Source: Pseudomonas monsensis (GTDB lineage: Bacteria > Pseudomonadota > Gammaproteobacteria > Pseudomonadales > Pseudomonadaceae). Taken from it: DNA of 64,000 bases. The DNA lies in assembly GCF_014268495.2 (NCBI RefSeq), contig NZ_CP077087.1:5346001-5410000 (forward strand), in the 5' to 3' direction. Below, one piece after another: positions 44,708-53,671 of the stretch. The notes under the pieces are model-generated. The model was not told the DNA's origin, ran no database searches, and saw only the letters and a program-made list of their open reading frames with translations. Both the position numbers and the translations under genes were made by a program. Each line of letters starts with the position of its first letter. The first letter of the stretch is position 1.

Positions 44708-45049
44708 TCAGTGCGGCGCTTCAGCCGCATGGTTAAGCGAATATTTCGGGATTTCGACGGTGATGTCTTCTTCACCAACGATAGCCTGACAGGCCAGACG
44801 CGACTGCGCTTCAAGACCCCAGGCGCGATCGAGAAAGTCTTCTTCCAGCTCGTCCGCCTCTTCCAGCGAGTCGAAACCCTCGCGGATGATGCAGTGGCAG
44901 GTGGTGCAAGCGCAGACGCCGCCACAGGCACTTTCCATCTCGATATGGTGTTCGTGGGCCAGTTCAAGAATAGATGTGCCGGGCGCAGCCTCGACCACCA
45001 TGCCCTCAGGGCAAAACTTCTCGTGTGGCAGAAAAATGACCTGCGGCAT
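44708..45049 (-). CDS. fdx: ISC-type [2Fe-2S] ferredoxin
   Basis: 113 residues. The cluster ligands are in ESACGGVCACTTCHC and RLACQAIVG. It gives electrons for cluster assembly on IscU. Its start overlaps the hscA stop by one base. Confidence 0.95.
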   Translation of the reverse strand: MPQVIFLPHEKFCPEGMVVEAAPGTSILELAHEHHIEMESACGGVCACTTCHCIIREGFDSLEEADELEEDFLDRAWGLEAQSRLACQAIVGEEDITVEIPKYSLNHAAEAPH

Positions 45050-46914
45050 CAGATATCCTCGATTTCATTCAGATTGCGCCCCGACAGAGCGGCTTTCACC
45101 GTCAGATCCATGCGGCGGGCAGCAAAAGCATCGGTCACTTGCGACAGACGTTTGGTCTGCTGCTCGATGGCGTAACCATCGGTGCCTTTCATCAGTTCAG
45201 TCAGTTCCTGCACCTGCAGGTCGATGACCATGCGCTCTTCGGCGTCGAGCAAACGCTCGCCATCGGCCTCCAGAGCGCCCTGCACCGCCTCGATCAGGCG
45301 CTGGGCATCGACTTGCTGCTCACGCAGAACACGAGCGACCTTGTCGTCGTTGGCGTGCTGGAACGAGTCCTTGAGCATCTTGGCGATTTCGCCGTCGGTC
45401 AGTCCGTACGACGGCTTGACCTGAATACTCGCCTCAACGCCCGAACCCAGTTCACGGGCGGACACGCTGAGCAGACCGTCGGCATCGACCTGGAAGGTCA
45501 CGCGAATCTTCGCCGCCCCGGCCACCATTGCTGGAATGCCGCGCAGTTCGAAGCGTGCCAGGGAGCGGCAGTCGCTGATCAGCTCGCGCTCGCCCTGCAA
45601 CACGTGGATCGCCATGGCCGACTGGCCATCTTTATAAGTGGTGAAGTCCTGAGCGCGAGCGACCGGGATGGTGGTGTTGCGCGGAATCACCTTCTCCATC
45701 AGCCCGCCCATGGTTTCCAGCCCCAGGGACAGCGGAATCACGTCGAGCAGCAGCAGTTCGCCGCCATCACGCTTGTTGCCAGCCAGCGTATCCGCCTGGA
45801 TCGCGGCCCCGATGGCCACCACTTGATCCGGGTCGATTTCCGTCAATGGCTGACGACCAAAAGCTTCGGCGACCGCTTCACGCACACGCGGCACACGGGT
45901 CGAACCGCCGACCATGACCACGGCGTGTACGTCTTCCAGTTCGATACCGGAATCGCGTACGGCACGGCGGCAGGCTTTCAGGCTGCGGGCAACCATCGGC
46001 TCGATCAGCGCATCGAAGGCTTCGCGGGTCAACTGCGCTTTCCAGTCACCGTAGGCGACTTCAACGCTGGCGGCATCGGTCAGGGCTTCTTTGGCCGCGC
46101 AGGCGGTTTGCAGCAGATTGCGTTGTGCGCCCGGATCGAGATCGGCGGACAGCCCGGCGCTCTCGATGATCCAGCCGGCAATCGCGTGGTCGAAGTCATC
46201 GCCACCTAGGGCGCTGTCGCCGCCGGTAGCCAGTACTTCGAAAACACCGCCAGTCAGGCGCAAAATCGAAATATCGAAAGTACCGCCGCCCAGGTCATAA
46301 ATCGCGACCAGGCCTTCGGCATGTTGATCCAGACCATAAGCCACAGCGGCTGCGGTCGGCTCGTTGAGCAGACGCAGCACGTTCAGACCGGCGAGTTTTG
46401 CCGCATCCTTGGTGGCTTGACGTTGCGCATCGTCGAAATACGCCGGAACGGTGATCACCGCGCCAACCAGTTCGCCACCCAAAGTAGCTTCAGCACGCTG
46501 ACGCAGGACCTTGAGGATATCGGCAGAGACTTCGACCGGGCTTTTCGGGCCCTGCACGGTGTCGATGAACGGCATGTGCGATTCGCCGCCGACAAAGCGG
46601 TACGGCAGTTGCTCGCCCAATTGTTTGACGTCGGACAGACCGCGCCCCATCAGGCGCTTGACCGACAGCACAGTGTTCAAGGGATCGGAGGACGCGGCCA
46701 GCTTGGCCGATTCGCCAACCTCGACGCGATCGGCGTGATAACGCACGGCGGACGGCAGGATGACCTGCCCGTCAGCGTCGGCCAGTGGCTCGGAAAGACC
46801 ACTGCGCAACGCAGCGACCAGCGAATTGGTAGTGCCCAAGTCGATCCCCACAGCCAGACGACGCTGGTGCGGTTGAGGACTTTGGCCGGGTTCGGCGATC
46901 TGCAGTAGGGCCAT
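45049..46914 (-). CDS. hscA: Fe-S assembly Hsp70 chaperone HscA
   Basis: 621 residues. The ATPase domain has GIDLGTTNSLVA, IYDLGGGTFDIS and VMVGGSTRVPRVR; the substrate domain (about 385-621) binds the LPPVK motif of IscU and HscB stimulates it. It helps transfer clusters to target proteins. Confidence 0.96.
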   Translation of the reverse strand: MALLQIAEPGQSPQPHQRRLAVGIDLGTTNSLVAALRSGLSEPLADADGQVILPSAVRYHADRVEVGESAKLAASSDPLNTVLSVKRLMGRGLSDVKQLGEQLPYRFVGGESHMPFIDTVQGPKSPVEVSADILKVLRQRAEATLGGELVGAVITVPAYFDDAQRQATKDAAKLAGLNVLRLLNEPTAAAVAYGLDQHAEGLVAIYDLGGGTFDISILRLTGGVFEVLATGGDSALGGDDFDHAIAGWIIESAGLSADLDPGAQRNLLQTACAAKEALTDAASVEVAYGDWKAQLTREAFDALIEPMVARSLKACRRAVRDSGIELEDVHAVVMVGGSTRVPRVREAVAEAFGRQPLTEIDPDQVVAIGAAIQADTLAGNKRDGGELLLLDVIPLSLGLETMGGLMEKVIPRNTTIPVARAQDFTTYKDGQSAMAIHVLQGERELISDCRSLARFELRGIPAMVAGAAKIRVTFQVDADGLLSVSARELGSGVEASIQVKPSYGLTDGEIAKMLKDSFQHANDDKVARVLREQQVDAQRLIEAVQGALEADGERLLDAEERMVIDLQVQELTELMKGTDGYAIEQQTKRLSQVTDAFAARRMDLTVKAALSGRNLNEIEDI

Positions 46915-46965
46915 CGTGATCAGGACTTATCTGTATATCAGGCGTGCGACCGGAGCGGCACTGGG

Positions 46966-47487
46966 TTAATCGTCGAGGCGCTCTTCTAACTGGCGCACTT
47001 CGTAGGTGAGCTTGTCGAGGAACTGCATGCGTCGCATCAGGCGCTCGGCCTGTTCGCGTTGCGCTGCATCATCCCAACAGGCTGCGAAGCTTTCGTTCAA
47101 CTGTTCCTGAGCGACTTTCAGGCGCCGCTTGAACACAGCAACACCGTCAAGATCGGCGCTGTCCTGGAGGTCTTCGAGCTCTTCGCGCCATTGCATCTGC
47201 TGCAAAAGAAACTCGGGGTCGTGAACCGTGACCTCCATCGGCACTTCATGCCCGCTGATGGTCAGCAGGTAGCGAGCGCGCTGGGCCGGACTCTTGAGCG
47301 TCTGATAGGCGTCGTTGAGCCGTGCAGACTGCTCGAGCGCCGACCGCTGCTCGCGCTCGGAAGCGTCGGCAAAGCGGTCAGGATGAACGCCGCGCGCCAA
47401 CTCACGATAGCGCGTGGCCAACTGCTCGAGATCCAGGCGGAAGCTCGGTTGCAGCTCGAATAAAGCGAAATGACAAGGAATACCCAC
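46966..47487 (-). CDS. hscB: Co-chaperone HscB (J-domain)
   Basis: 173 residues with a GTG start at 47487 (TGAGG upstream), giving GIPCHFALFEL after the initiator. The J domain (about 5-75) has HPDRF in GVHPDRFADA; the C-terminal helices (about 90-170) bind IscU. An alternative in-frame start farther up would overlap iscA. It works with HscA. Confidence 0.92.
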   Translation of the reverse strand: MGIPCHFALFELQPSFRLDLEQLATRYRELARGVHPDRFADASEREQRSALEQSARLNDAYQTLKSPAQRARYLLTISGHEVPMEVTVHDPEFLLQQMQWREELEDLQDSADLDGVAVFKRRLKVAQEQLNESFAACWDDAAQREQAERLMRRMQFLDKLTYEVRQLEERLDD

Positions 47488-47495
47488 GACAAGCC

Positions 47496-47819
47496 TCAGA
47501 TGTTGAAGCTTTCGCCGCAGCCACATTCACCGCGTACGTTGGGGTTGTTGAACTTGAAGCCTTCGTTCAACCCTTCCTTGACGAAATCGAGCTCGGTGCC
47601 GTCCAGGTAAGCCAGGCTTTTCGGGTCGATGATCACTTTTTCGCCGTGACTCTCGAACACCTGATCCTCGGCAACCACCTCGTCGACAAACTCCAGCACG
47701 TAGGCAAGGCCGGAACAGCCTGTGGTGCGAACACCCAGACGAATCCCTTCACCTTTGCCGCGCCCGTCGAGGGAGCGTCGCACGTGTCGAGCAGCCGCTT
47801 CTGTCATGCTGATAGCCAT
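47496..47819 (-). CDS. iscA: A-type Fe-S carrier IscA
   Basis: 107 residues. The three conserved Cys are in TTGCSGLAYV and GECGCGESF. It carries iron or clusters between IscU and target enzymes. It lies between iscU and hscB. Confidence 0.96.
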   Translation of the reverse strand: MAISMTEAAARHVRRSLDGRGKGEGIRLGVRTTGCSGLAYVLEFVDEVVAEDQVFESHGEKVIIDPKSLAYLDGTELDFVKEGLNEGFKFNNPNVRGECGCGESFNI

Positions 47820-47847
47820 CGTTGACTCCTTACTCGTCGCCCAATGC

Positions 47848-48234
47848 TTAGATCAAGCCTTTCTTCTGCTTGTAATCGCGAACAGCTGCCTTGATGGCAT
47901 CTTCAGCGAGTACCGAGCAGTGGATTTTCACTGGCGGCAGGGCCAGTTCTTCGGCCAGCTGAGTGTTCTTGATGGTTTCCGCTTCGTCCAGGGTCTTGCC
48001 CTTCATCCACTCGGTGGCGAGGGAGCTGGAAGCGATTGCCGAACCGCAGCCGTAAGTCTTGAACTTGGCGTCTTCAATCACGCCCTGCTCGTTGACCTTG
48101 ATCTGCAGACGCATCACGTCGCCGCACGCCGGCGCGCCGACCATGCCGGTGCCGACATCCGGATCTTCGGCATTCATCTTGCCGACGTTGCGCGGGTTTT
48201 CGTAGTGGTCGATGACCTTTTCGCTGTAAGCCAT
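47848..48234 (-). CDS. iscU: Fe-S scaffold IscU
   Basis: 128 residues. Cluster ligands are in PACGDV, YGCGSA and KIHCSV, and the HscA-binding LPPVK motif precedes the last Cys. The start at 48234 gives MAYSEKVIDHYENPRN. It accepts sulfur from IscS. Confidence 0.97.
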   Translation of the reverse strand: MAYSEKVIDHYENPRNVGKMNAEDPDVGTGMVGAPACGDVMRLQIKVNEQGVIEDAKFKTYGCGSAIASSSLATEWMKGKTLDEAETIKNTQLAEELALPPVKIHCSVLAEDAIKAAVRDYKQKKGLI

Positions 48235-48334
48235 GATTCTCAATCCTCACTCATCAGGGCCGCTCTTCAGGCCCTGCAACTGCGCTGCGTAATCGCCGCG
48301 TCGCTACAGGATCTGTATCCGGCGGCTTCTATAT

Positions 48335-49549
48335 TTAGTGTGCCGCCCACTCGATCTTCGAGATATCGACGCCGTCTTTGTACATGTCCCACAGCGGCGA
48401 CAGAGCGCGCAGCTTGGTAACGGCCTCGCAGACTTTCTGCGCGGCGTAGTCGATTTCTTCTTCGGTGGTGAAACGGCCGAAGGTGAAGCGGATCGAGCTG
48501 TGTGCCAGTTCGTCGTTGCGGCCCAGAGCGCGCAGTACATACGAAGGCTCCAGCGACGCCGAGGTGCACGCCGAACCGGACGATACCGCCAGATCCTTGA
48601 GCGCCATGATCAGCGACTCGCCTTCAACGTAGTTGAAGCTCAGGTTCAGGTTGTGCGGAACGCGGGCGGTCAGGCTGCCGTTGACGTACAGCTCTTCCAG
48701 ATGCTCGACCTGCTTGTAGAAGCGGTCGCTCAACGCTTTGATACGAACGTTTTCGGCAACCATGTCTTCCTTGGCCACACGGAACGCTTCGCCCATGCCG
48801 ACGATCTGGTGGGTCGCCAGGGTGCCGGAGCGCATGCCGCGCTCGTGACCGCCGCCGTGCATGGTCGCTTCGATGCGCACACGCGGCTTGCGGCTGACGT
48901 ACAGCGCGCCGATGCCTTTAGGGCCATAAGTCTTGTGGGCGGAGAACGACATCATGTCGACTTTCAGTTTCTGCAGGTCGATTTCGACCTTGCCAGTGGA
49001 CTGAGCGGCGTCGACGTGGAACAGGATGCCTTTCGAACGCAGCATCTCGCCGATGGCGGCGATGTCGTTGATGGTGCCGATTTCGTTGTTCACGTGCATC
49101 ACCGATACCAGAATGGTGTCGTCGCGCAGTTCGGCTTCGATCATCGCCGGGGTGATCAGACCGTCTTCAGTCGGCTCGAGGTACGTCACTTCGAAACCTT
49201 CACGCTCCAACTGGCGCATGGTGTCGAGGACAGCCTTGTGCTCGATCTTGGAGGTGATCAGGTGCTTGCCCTTGGAGGCGTAGAAATGTGCCGCACCCTT
49301 GATTGCCAGGTTATCGGATTCGGTGGCACCGGAAGTCCAGACGATTTCGCGCGGGTCGGCGTTGACCAGATCAGCCACCTGACGACGGGCGTTTTCGACC
49401 GACTCTTCAGCTTTCCAGCCAAACACGTGGGAACGGGACGCCGGGTTACCGAAGTTTCCGTCGACCAGCAGGCACTCACTCATTTTTTGCGCAACACGCG
49501 GATCAACCGGGGTGGTCGCAGAGTAATCAAGGTAAATCGGCAATTTCAT
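48335..49549 (-). CDS. iscS: Cysteine desulfurase IscS
   Basis: 404 residues, PLP enzyme. The PLP lysine is in SFSAHKTYGPKG and the sulfur-carrying Cys in SGSACTSASLEPSY. It provides sulfur for clusters and for tRNA thiolation. Confidence 0.97.
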   Translation of the reverse strand: MKLPIYLDYSATTPVDPRVAQKMSECLLVDGNFGNPASRSHVFGWKAEESVENARRQVADLVNADPREIVWTSGATESDNLAIKGAAHFYASKGKHLITSKIEHKAVLDTMRQLEREGFEVTYLEPTEDGLITPAMIEAELRDDTILVSVMHVNNEIGTINDIAAIGEMLRSKGILFHVDAAQSTGKVEIDLQKLKVDMMSFSAHKTYGPKGIGALYVSRKPRVRIEATMHGGGHERGMRSGTLATHQIVGMGEAFRVAKEDMVAENVRIKALSDRFYKQVEHLEELYVNGSLTARVPHNLNLSFNYVEGESLIMALKDLAVSSGSACTSASLEPSYVLRALGRNDELAHSSIRFTFGRFTTEEEIDYAAQKVCEAVTKLRALSPLWDMYKDGVDISKIEWAAH

Positions 49550-49596
49550 GGACTATCTCCTAAATCAGGGCTGGCGTGCCGCTAGCTCTTCGGCTG

Positions 49597-50088
49597 TCAT
49601 TCGACGGCGGACGCTTCAATCTTGTCCAGGCGTGGCGCCTTGCTGTTGCAACGGCGCTGGTCCTGACGCTGGGCTACTTCTTGCACCTCACGGCGAGTCA
49701 CAAGGTCAGCCAAGCTGATACCGCTCAGAAATTCGTGAATCTGCAGGCTCAGGTCGCACCACAGATGGTGGGTCAGGCAGGTGTCGCCGGAATGGCAATC
49801 GCCCTGGCCCTGGCATTTGGTCGCATCGACCGATTCGTTCACCGCATCGATCACCTGAGCGACCTGGATGCCCTGCATGTCGCGGGACAACTGATAGCCA
49901 CCGCCTGGGCCGCGAACACTGGAAACCAGGTTACTGCGGCGCAGCTTGGCGAACAGCTGTTCGAGATAGGACAGGGAGATGCCTTGGCGCTCGGAGATAT
50001 CGGCCAGGGACACGGGCCCGTGCTGCGCGTGCAACGCCAGGTCAAGCATGGCAGTCACGGCGTATCGGCCTTTTGTAGTCAGTCGCAT
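49597..50088 (-). CDS. iscR: Fe-S regulator IscR
   Basis: 163 residues, Rrf2 family. The winged helix (about 1-80) has RGPGGGYQLSR. The [2Fe-2S] ligands are Cys in ATKCQGQGDCHSGDTCLTHH (Cys near 92, 98 and 104). In its cluster-bound form it represses the isc operon. It is the first gene of the operon and has its own type 1 sites upstream. Confidence 0.96.
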   Translation of the reverse strand: MRLTTKGRYAVTAMLDLALHAQHGPVSLADISERQGISLSYLEQLFAKLRRSNLVSSVRGPGGGYQLSRDMQGIQVAQVIDAVNESVDATKCQGQGDCHSGDTCLTHHLWCDLSLQIHEFLSGISLADLVTRREVQEVAQRQDQRRCNSKAPRLDKIEASAVE

Positions 50089-50120
50089 GGACAGTTACCA
50101 CGGAGTTCGGAATGGGCGGG

Positions 50121-50149
50121 AGTATGCAATTCCCGAGCATTTAAGTCAA
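50121..50149 (-). promoter_or_regulatory. Promoter of the isc operon
   Basis: TTGACT (50144-50149) and CATACT (50121-50126) are 17 bases apart on the minus strand, 32 bases before iscR. An IscR type 1 site covers the -35 box and most of the spacer. Confidence 0.75.
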
Positions 50150-50153
50150 CTAT
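50129..50153 (-). promoter_or_regulatory. IscR type 1 binding site
   Basis: On the minus strand the 25-base site reads ATAGTTGACT then TAAATGCTCGGGAAT. It matches the known type 1 consensus ATASYYGACTRWWW then YAGTCRRSTAT at about 21 of 25 positions. A second, partial site (TAGTCGGGTTT half, about 50168-50178) lies just upstream. Confidence 0.75.
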
Positions 50154-50245
50154 AAGACCTAGTGCTTTAGTCGGGTTTACCCGCAAAAGAGCGCGCGCAT
50201 CATAGCAAAGGCTGGCGGCTTACAGCCAGCAGTACCGCGTGACGC

Positions 50246-50316
50246 TCATCGCGAGCAGGCTCCCCTGACAGGGAAACGCTTTTGAAATGCAGGAGTGAGC
50301 CTGCTCGCGATGGCAG
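50246..50316. repeat. REPIN between iscR and cysE
   Basis: ATCGCGAGCAGGCTCCCCTG and, about 30 bases on, GAGTGAGCCTGCTCGCGAT form an inverted pair. The gap otherwise holds only the isc promoter. Confidence 0.78.
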
Positions 50317-50325
50317 CGCTGCGGT

Positions 50326-51105
50326 TTAGCTGGCCTGACTCTGATCCTTGCCCTTCACGCAGGCGAAGTCTTCTTCACGCAACTCAGGCAAATCTTTCGC
50401 ACAGTAATTGCTGCCCAGATCCTTCAGCGCGCCGCACATCCCTTCCAGCCGTCCGTCCACCGCTTGCAGGTGATCGAGCAACTGACCGATGGCACGTGCC
50501 ACCGGATCGGGCATGTCTTCGCTGACGCCGTAGGCATCGAAACCGATCTTCTCGGCCATGGCCTTGCGCTTGGCATCCTGCTCCTCGTCCGACTTGACGA
50601 TGATTCGTCCCGGAATGCCGACCACAGTCGCGCCCGGCGGCACTTCTTTGGTCACCACGGCATTGGAACCGACCTTGGCGCCGGCACCGACCGTGAACGG
50701 CCCCAGCACCTTGGCCCCGGCGCCGACAACAACACCGTCACCCAGAGTCGGGTGGCGCTTGCCCTTGTTCCAACTGGTGCCACCGAGGGTCACGCCCTGA
50801 TAAATGGTCACGTCGTCACCGATCTCGGCGGTTTCACCAATGACGATGCCCATACCATGGTCGATGAAGAAGCGACGCCCGACCTTGGCCCCCGGATGAA
50901 TCTCGATGCCGGTCAACCAGCGACCGAAGTTCGACACCAGCCGCGCCAGCCATTTCAGCTCATTGCGCCACAGCATGCCGGCCAACCGGTGAATCCAGAT
51001 CGCATGCATGCCGGGGTAGCAGGTCAGGACTTCAAAAGCGTTACGCGCCGCCGGGTCTCGATGGAATACGCTCTGGATATCTTCACGCAAACGCTCAAAC
51101 ATCAT
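50326..51105 (-). CDS. cysE: Serine O-acetyltransferase
   Basis: 259 residues (two adjacent ATG). It makes O-acetylserine for cysteine synthesis. The left-handed beta-helix hexapeptides include GIEIHPGAKVG, FIDHGMGIVIGET and GVTLGG, with catalytic His/Asp in these turns. It is next to the iscR operon, which uses cysteine as sulfur source. It begins immediately after trmJ. Confidence 0.94.
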   Translation of the reverse strand: MMFERLREDIQSVFHRDPAARNAFEVLTCYPGMHAIWIHRLAGMLWRNELKWLARLVSNFGRWLTGIEIHPGAKVGRRFFIDHGMGIVIGETAEIGDDVTIYQGVTLGGTSWNKGKRHPTLGDGVVVGAGAKVLGPFTVGAGAKVGSNAVVTKEVPPGATVVGIPGRIIVKSDEEQDAKRKAMAEKIGFDAYGVSEDMPDPVARAIGQLLDHLQAVDGRLEGMCGALKDLGSNYCAKDLPELREEDFACVKGKDQSQAS

Positions 51106-51876
51106 TTAGTCCTTCCGCTTAAGAAGCTCACCACGGGCCGCTTTCTGGGTTTCCGTGAGGATGCCACGCAAAATATTCATTTCCGCCCGACTGACCGAGC
51201 TGCGTCCGTACAACCGGCGCAGGCGCGCCATCAAGTGCCGGGGCTTTTCCGGATCGAGGAATTCGATGGCGACCAGCGTCTGCTGCAGATGCTCATAAAA
51301 GCGCTCCAGCTCATCCATGGTCGCCAGCTCGGCACTTTTCACCGAAGCCACTTCTTCTTTCTCGATCTTGCTCGGCTGACCTTGTGCCGCCAGCCAGGCC
51401 ATGCGCACTTCATAGCTCAACACCTGCACCGCCGCCCCGAGGTTCAGCGAACTGAACTCTGGATCGGAGGGGATGTGCACGTGAAAGTGACATCGCTGCA
51501 GCTCTTCATTGGTCAGGCCGGAATCTTCACGACCGAACACCAGGGCGATTTGCGCGCCCTGCCCGGCTTCCTCGACCACTTTGCTGCCGCATTCGCGCGG
51601 ATCGAGCAGCGGCCAGGGAATGCGCCGGTCACGGGCGCTGGTGCCAAGCACCAGATTGCAGCCGACCAAGGCGTCTTCCAGGGTGGCGACGACTTGCGCG
51701 TTTTCAAGGATGTCACCGGCACCCGAAGCTCGAGCATCGGCTTCGTGATGCGGAAATACCCGCGGTTCGACCAGTACCAGCCGCGACAGACCCATGTTTT
51801 TCATGGCGCGCGCGGCCCCGCCGATGTTGCCGGGGTGGCTGGTGTTGACCAGGACGACACGAATGTTCTGCAGCAA
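51106..51876 (-). CDS. trmJ: tRNA (Cm32/Um32) methyltransferase TrmJ
   Basis: 256 residues, SPOUT class. It has NTSHPGNIGGAARAMKNMGL at the N-terminus, VFGREDSGLTNEEL and the knot LNLGAAVQVLSYEVR. It methylates the 2'-OH of residue 32 in tRNA. It is divergent from suhB and adjoins cysE with no gap. Confidence 0.95.
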   Translation of the reverse strand: MLQNIRVVLVNTSHPGNIGGAARAMKNMGLSRLVLVEPRVFPHHEADARASGAGDILENAQVVATLEDALVGCNLVLGTSARDRRIPWPLLDPRECGSKVVEEAGQGAQIALVFGREDSGLTNEELQRCHFHVHIPSDPEFSSLNLGAAVQVLSYEVRMAWLAAQGQPSKIEKEEVASVKSAELATMDELERFYEHLQQTLVAIEFLDPEKPRHLMARLRRLYGRSSVSRAEMNILRGILTETQKAARGELLKRKD

Positions 51877-51957
51877 GGGAGGCGCTCTCGGACACGGGAA
51901 AGGGGTGCAAATCTTACAGAACAGCCTACCGTTAAGCTATGAAAGCTAACAGCGTCC

Positions 51958-51985
51958 TTCACCTGAAGAAAAGTTCTGATAGAAT
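51958..51985 (+). promoter_or_regulatory. Candidate suhB promoter
   Basis: TTCACC (51958-51963) and TAGAAT (51980-51985) are 16 bases apart, with AGGTGA before the suhB ATG. Confidence 0.5.
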
Positions 51986-52021
51986 GCGCGGCTTTCTTTA
52001 ACAACCTTAGGTGACACATCC

Positions 52022-52840
52022 ATGCAGCCCATGCTGAATATCGCGCTGCGCGCCGCCCGCAGCGCCAGTGAACTGATCTTCCGCTCCATCGAGCGCCTGG
52101 ATACCATCAAGGTCGACGAAAAAGACGCCAAGGATTATGTATCCGAGGTCGATCGCGCCGCCGAACAAAAAATCATTGATGCCCTGCGCAAGGCTTACCC
52201 GAATCACTCGATCCAGGGTGAAGAGACTGGCCTGCACGCCGGTACCGGCATCGAAGGCGAAGAGTACCTGTGGATCATTGATCCGCTGGACGGCACCACC
52301 AACTTCCTGCGCGGCATTCCTCACTTCGCTGTCAGCATTGCCTGTAAATACCGTGGCCGCCTGGAACACGCTGTTGTTCTGGACCCGGTTCGCCAGGAAG
52401 AATTCACTGCCAGCCGTGGTCGCGGCGCTCAACTGAACGGTCGTCGTCTGCGCGTCAGCGGTCGTACCAGCCTCGACGGTGCACTGCTGGGCACTGGCTT
52501 CCCGTTCCGTGACGACCAAATGGACAACCTCGACAACTACCTGGGCATGTTCCGCGCCCTGGTTGGCCAGACTGCCGGCATCCGCCGCGCCGGTTCCGCC
52601 AGCCTGGACCTGGCCTACGTGGCCGCCGGTCGTTTCGATGCGTTCTGGGAATCGGGCCTGTCCGAGTGGGACATGGCTGCGGGCGCCCTGCTGATTCAGG
52701 AAGCCGGCGGCCTGGTGAGCGACTTCACCGGCGGTCACGACTTCCTTGAAAAAGGCCACATCGTTGCCGGCAACACCAAATGCTTCAAGGCAGTCCTGAC
52801 GGCGATCCAGCCGCACCTGCCGGCTTCGCTGAAGCGCTAA
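52022..52840 (+). CDS. suhB: Inositol-1-monophosphatase family protein SuhB
   Basis: 272 residues. The metal-binding motifs are GEETG, WIIDPLDGTTNFLRG and SEWDMAAGALL. SuhB also takes part in rRNA transcription antitermination with Nus factors in E. coli and affects virulence genes in P. aeruginosa. A terminator follows. Confidence 0.95.
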   Translation: MQPMLNIALRAARSASELIFRSIERLDTIKVDEKDAKDYVSEVDRAAEQKIIDALRKAYPNHSIQGEETGLHAGTGIEGEEYLWIIDPLDGTTNFLRGIPHFAVSIACKYRGRLEHAVVLDPVRQEEFTASRGRGAQLNGRRLRVSGRTSLDGALLGTGFPFRDDQMDNLDNYLGMFRALVGQTAGIRRAGSASLDLAYVAAGRFDAFWESGLSEWDMAAGALLIQEAGGLVSDFTGGHDFLEKGHIVAGNTKCFKAVLTAIQPHLPASLKR

Positions 52841-52856
52841 GCTTCCCGCGAAACGC

Positions 52857-52885
52857 AAAAAAGCACCCTTCGGGGTGCTTTTTTT
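52857..52885 (+). terminator. Terminator of suhB
   Basis: AAAAAAGCACCC/GGGTGCTTTTTTT with a TTCG loop, 17 bases after the stop. Confidence 0.92.
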
Positions 52886-52956
52886 ATGCCTGGAATTCGA
52901 CCTCTACCACACCACTCCTACAGGGGATTTGTTGCGCGGCCTAAATGGCGGGCACA

Positions 52957-52987
52957 AAAAAAGCACCCCGCAGGGTGCTTCTTTTTA
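52957..52987 (-). terminator. Terminator of the glycine-zipper gene
   Basis: AAAAAAAGCACCC/GGGTGCTTCTTTTT inverted repeat; on the minus strand it is followed by a T-run, 14 bases after the stop at 53001. Confidence 0.85.
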
Positions 52988-53000
52988 AAACAGTCGGCCC

Positions 53001-53549
53001 TTACTGAGCCGGCTCATTCTGCGACAGAATCAACTTGCCTTCCTTGTCGACCGGAATCTGATTGCCCGGATCACGATCCATCCGCACTTTACCTTCCTTG
53101 CCATCGAGCGAGTAACGCACGTCGTAGCCGACGACCTTGTCACTGATGTCATTGACCGTATTGCAGCGGGTTTGCGTGGTGGTGTAGGTGTCACGCTCCT
53201 GCATGCCTTCCTGCACCTTGTTACCCGCATAACCGCCACCGACCGCACCCGCTACCGTGGCAATCTTCTTGCCGGTGCCGCCGCCAATCTGATTGCCCAG
53301 CAAACCACCTGCCAGCGCACCCACAACGGTACCGGCAATCTGGTGTTGATCTTTTACCGGTGCCTGACGAGTCACTGTCACGTCCTTGCACACTTCACGT
53401 GGAGTCTTGATCTGTGTTTTAACCGGCTCGACGGCCAACACTTGCGCATACTCAGGGCCGCTTTTAACCAGGCTGTAGGTGGCAACAGCACCCCCGGCAG
53501 TCACACCGACAGCACCCAATACCGCACCAACCAGCAACGACTTGTTCAC
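53001..53549 (-). CDS. Glycine-zipper (SlyB-like) envelope protein
   Basis: 182 residues. An N-terminal signal or anchor (about 1-25, GAVLGAVGVTAGGAVATYSLV) is followed by a glycine-zipper 2TM segment (about 70-110, GALAGGLLGNQIGGGTGKK and GAVGGGYAGNK) and a C-terminal beta region. No lipobox Cys is visible, unlike SlyB proper. It resembles PA3819, which lies at the same place between suhB and secF. Confidence 0.85.
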   Translation of the reverse strand: MNKSLLVGAVLGAVGVTAGGAVATYSLVKSGPEYAQVLAVEPVKTQIKTPREVCKDVTVTRQAPVKDQHQIAGTVVGALAGGLLGNQIGGGTGKKIATVAGAVGGGYAGNKVQEGMQERDTYTTTQTRCNTVNDISDKVVGYDVRYSLDGKEGKVRMDRDPGNQIPVDKEGKLILSQNEPAQ

Positions 53550-53607
53550 ATGAACCTCCTGACCATCACATGCGGGACGCGCCCGCGCTTCTCCCAGCCT
53601 TGGAGCA

Positions 53608-53642
53608 TAAAAAAAGGCGCGAGTTCAACTCGCGCCTTTTTT
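53608..53642 (-). terminator. Terminator of the secDF operon (bidirectional)
   Basis: AAAAAAAGGCGCGAGTT/AACTCGCGCCTTTTTT is a long, nearly perfect inverted repeat with T-runs on both strands, 30 bases after secF. Confidence 0.92.
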
Positions 53643-53671
53643 GGCTGACAGCTGGAAAAAAGCGGTGGCCG

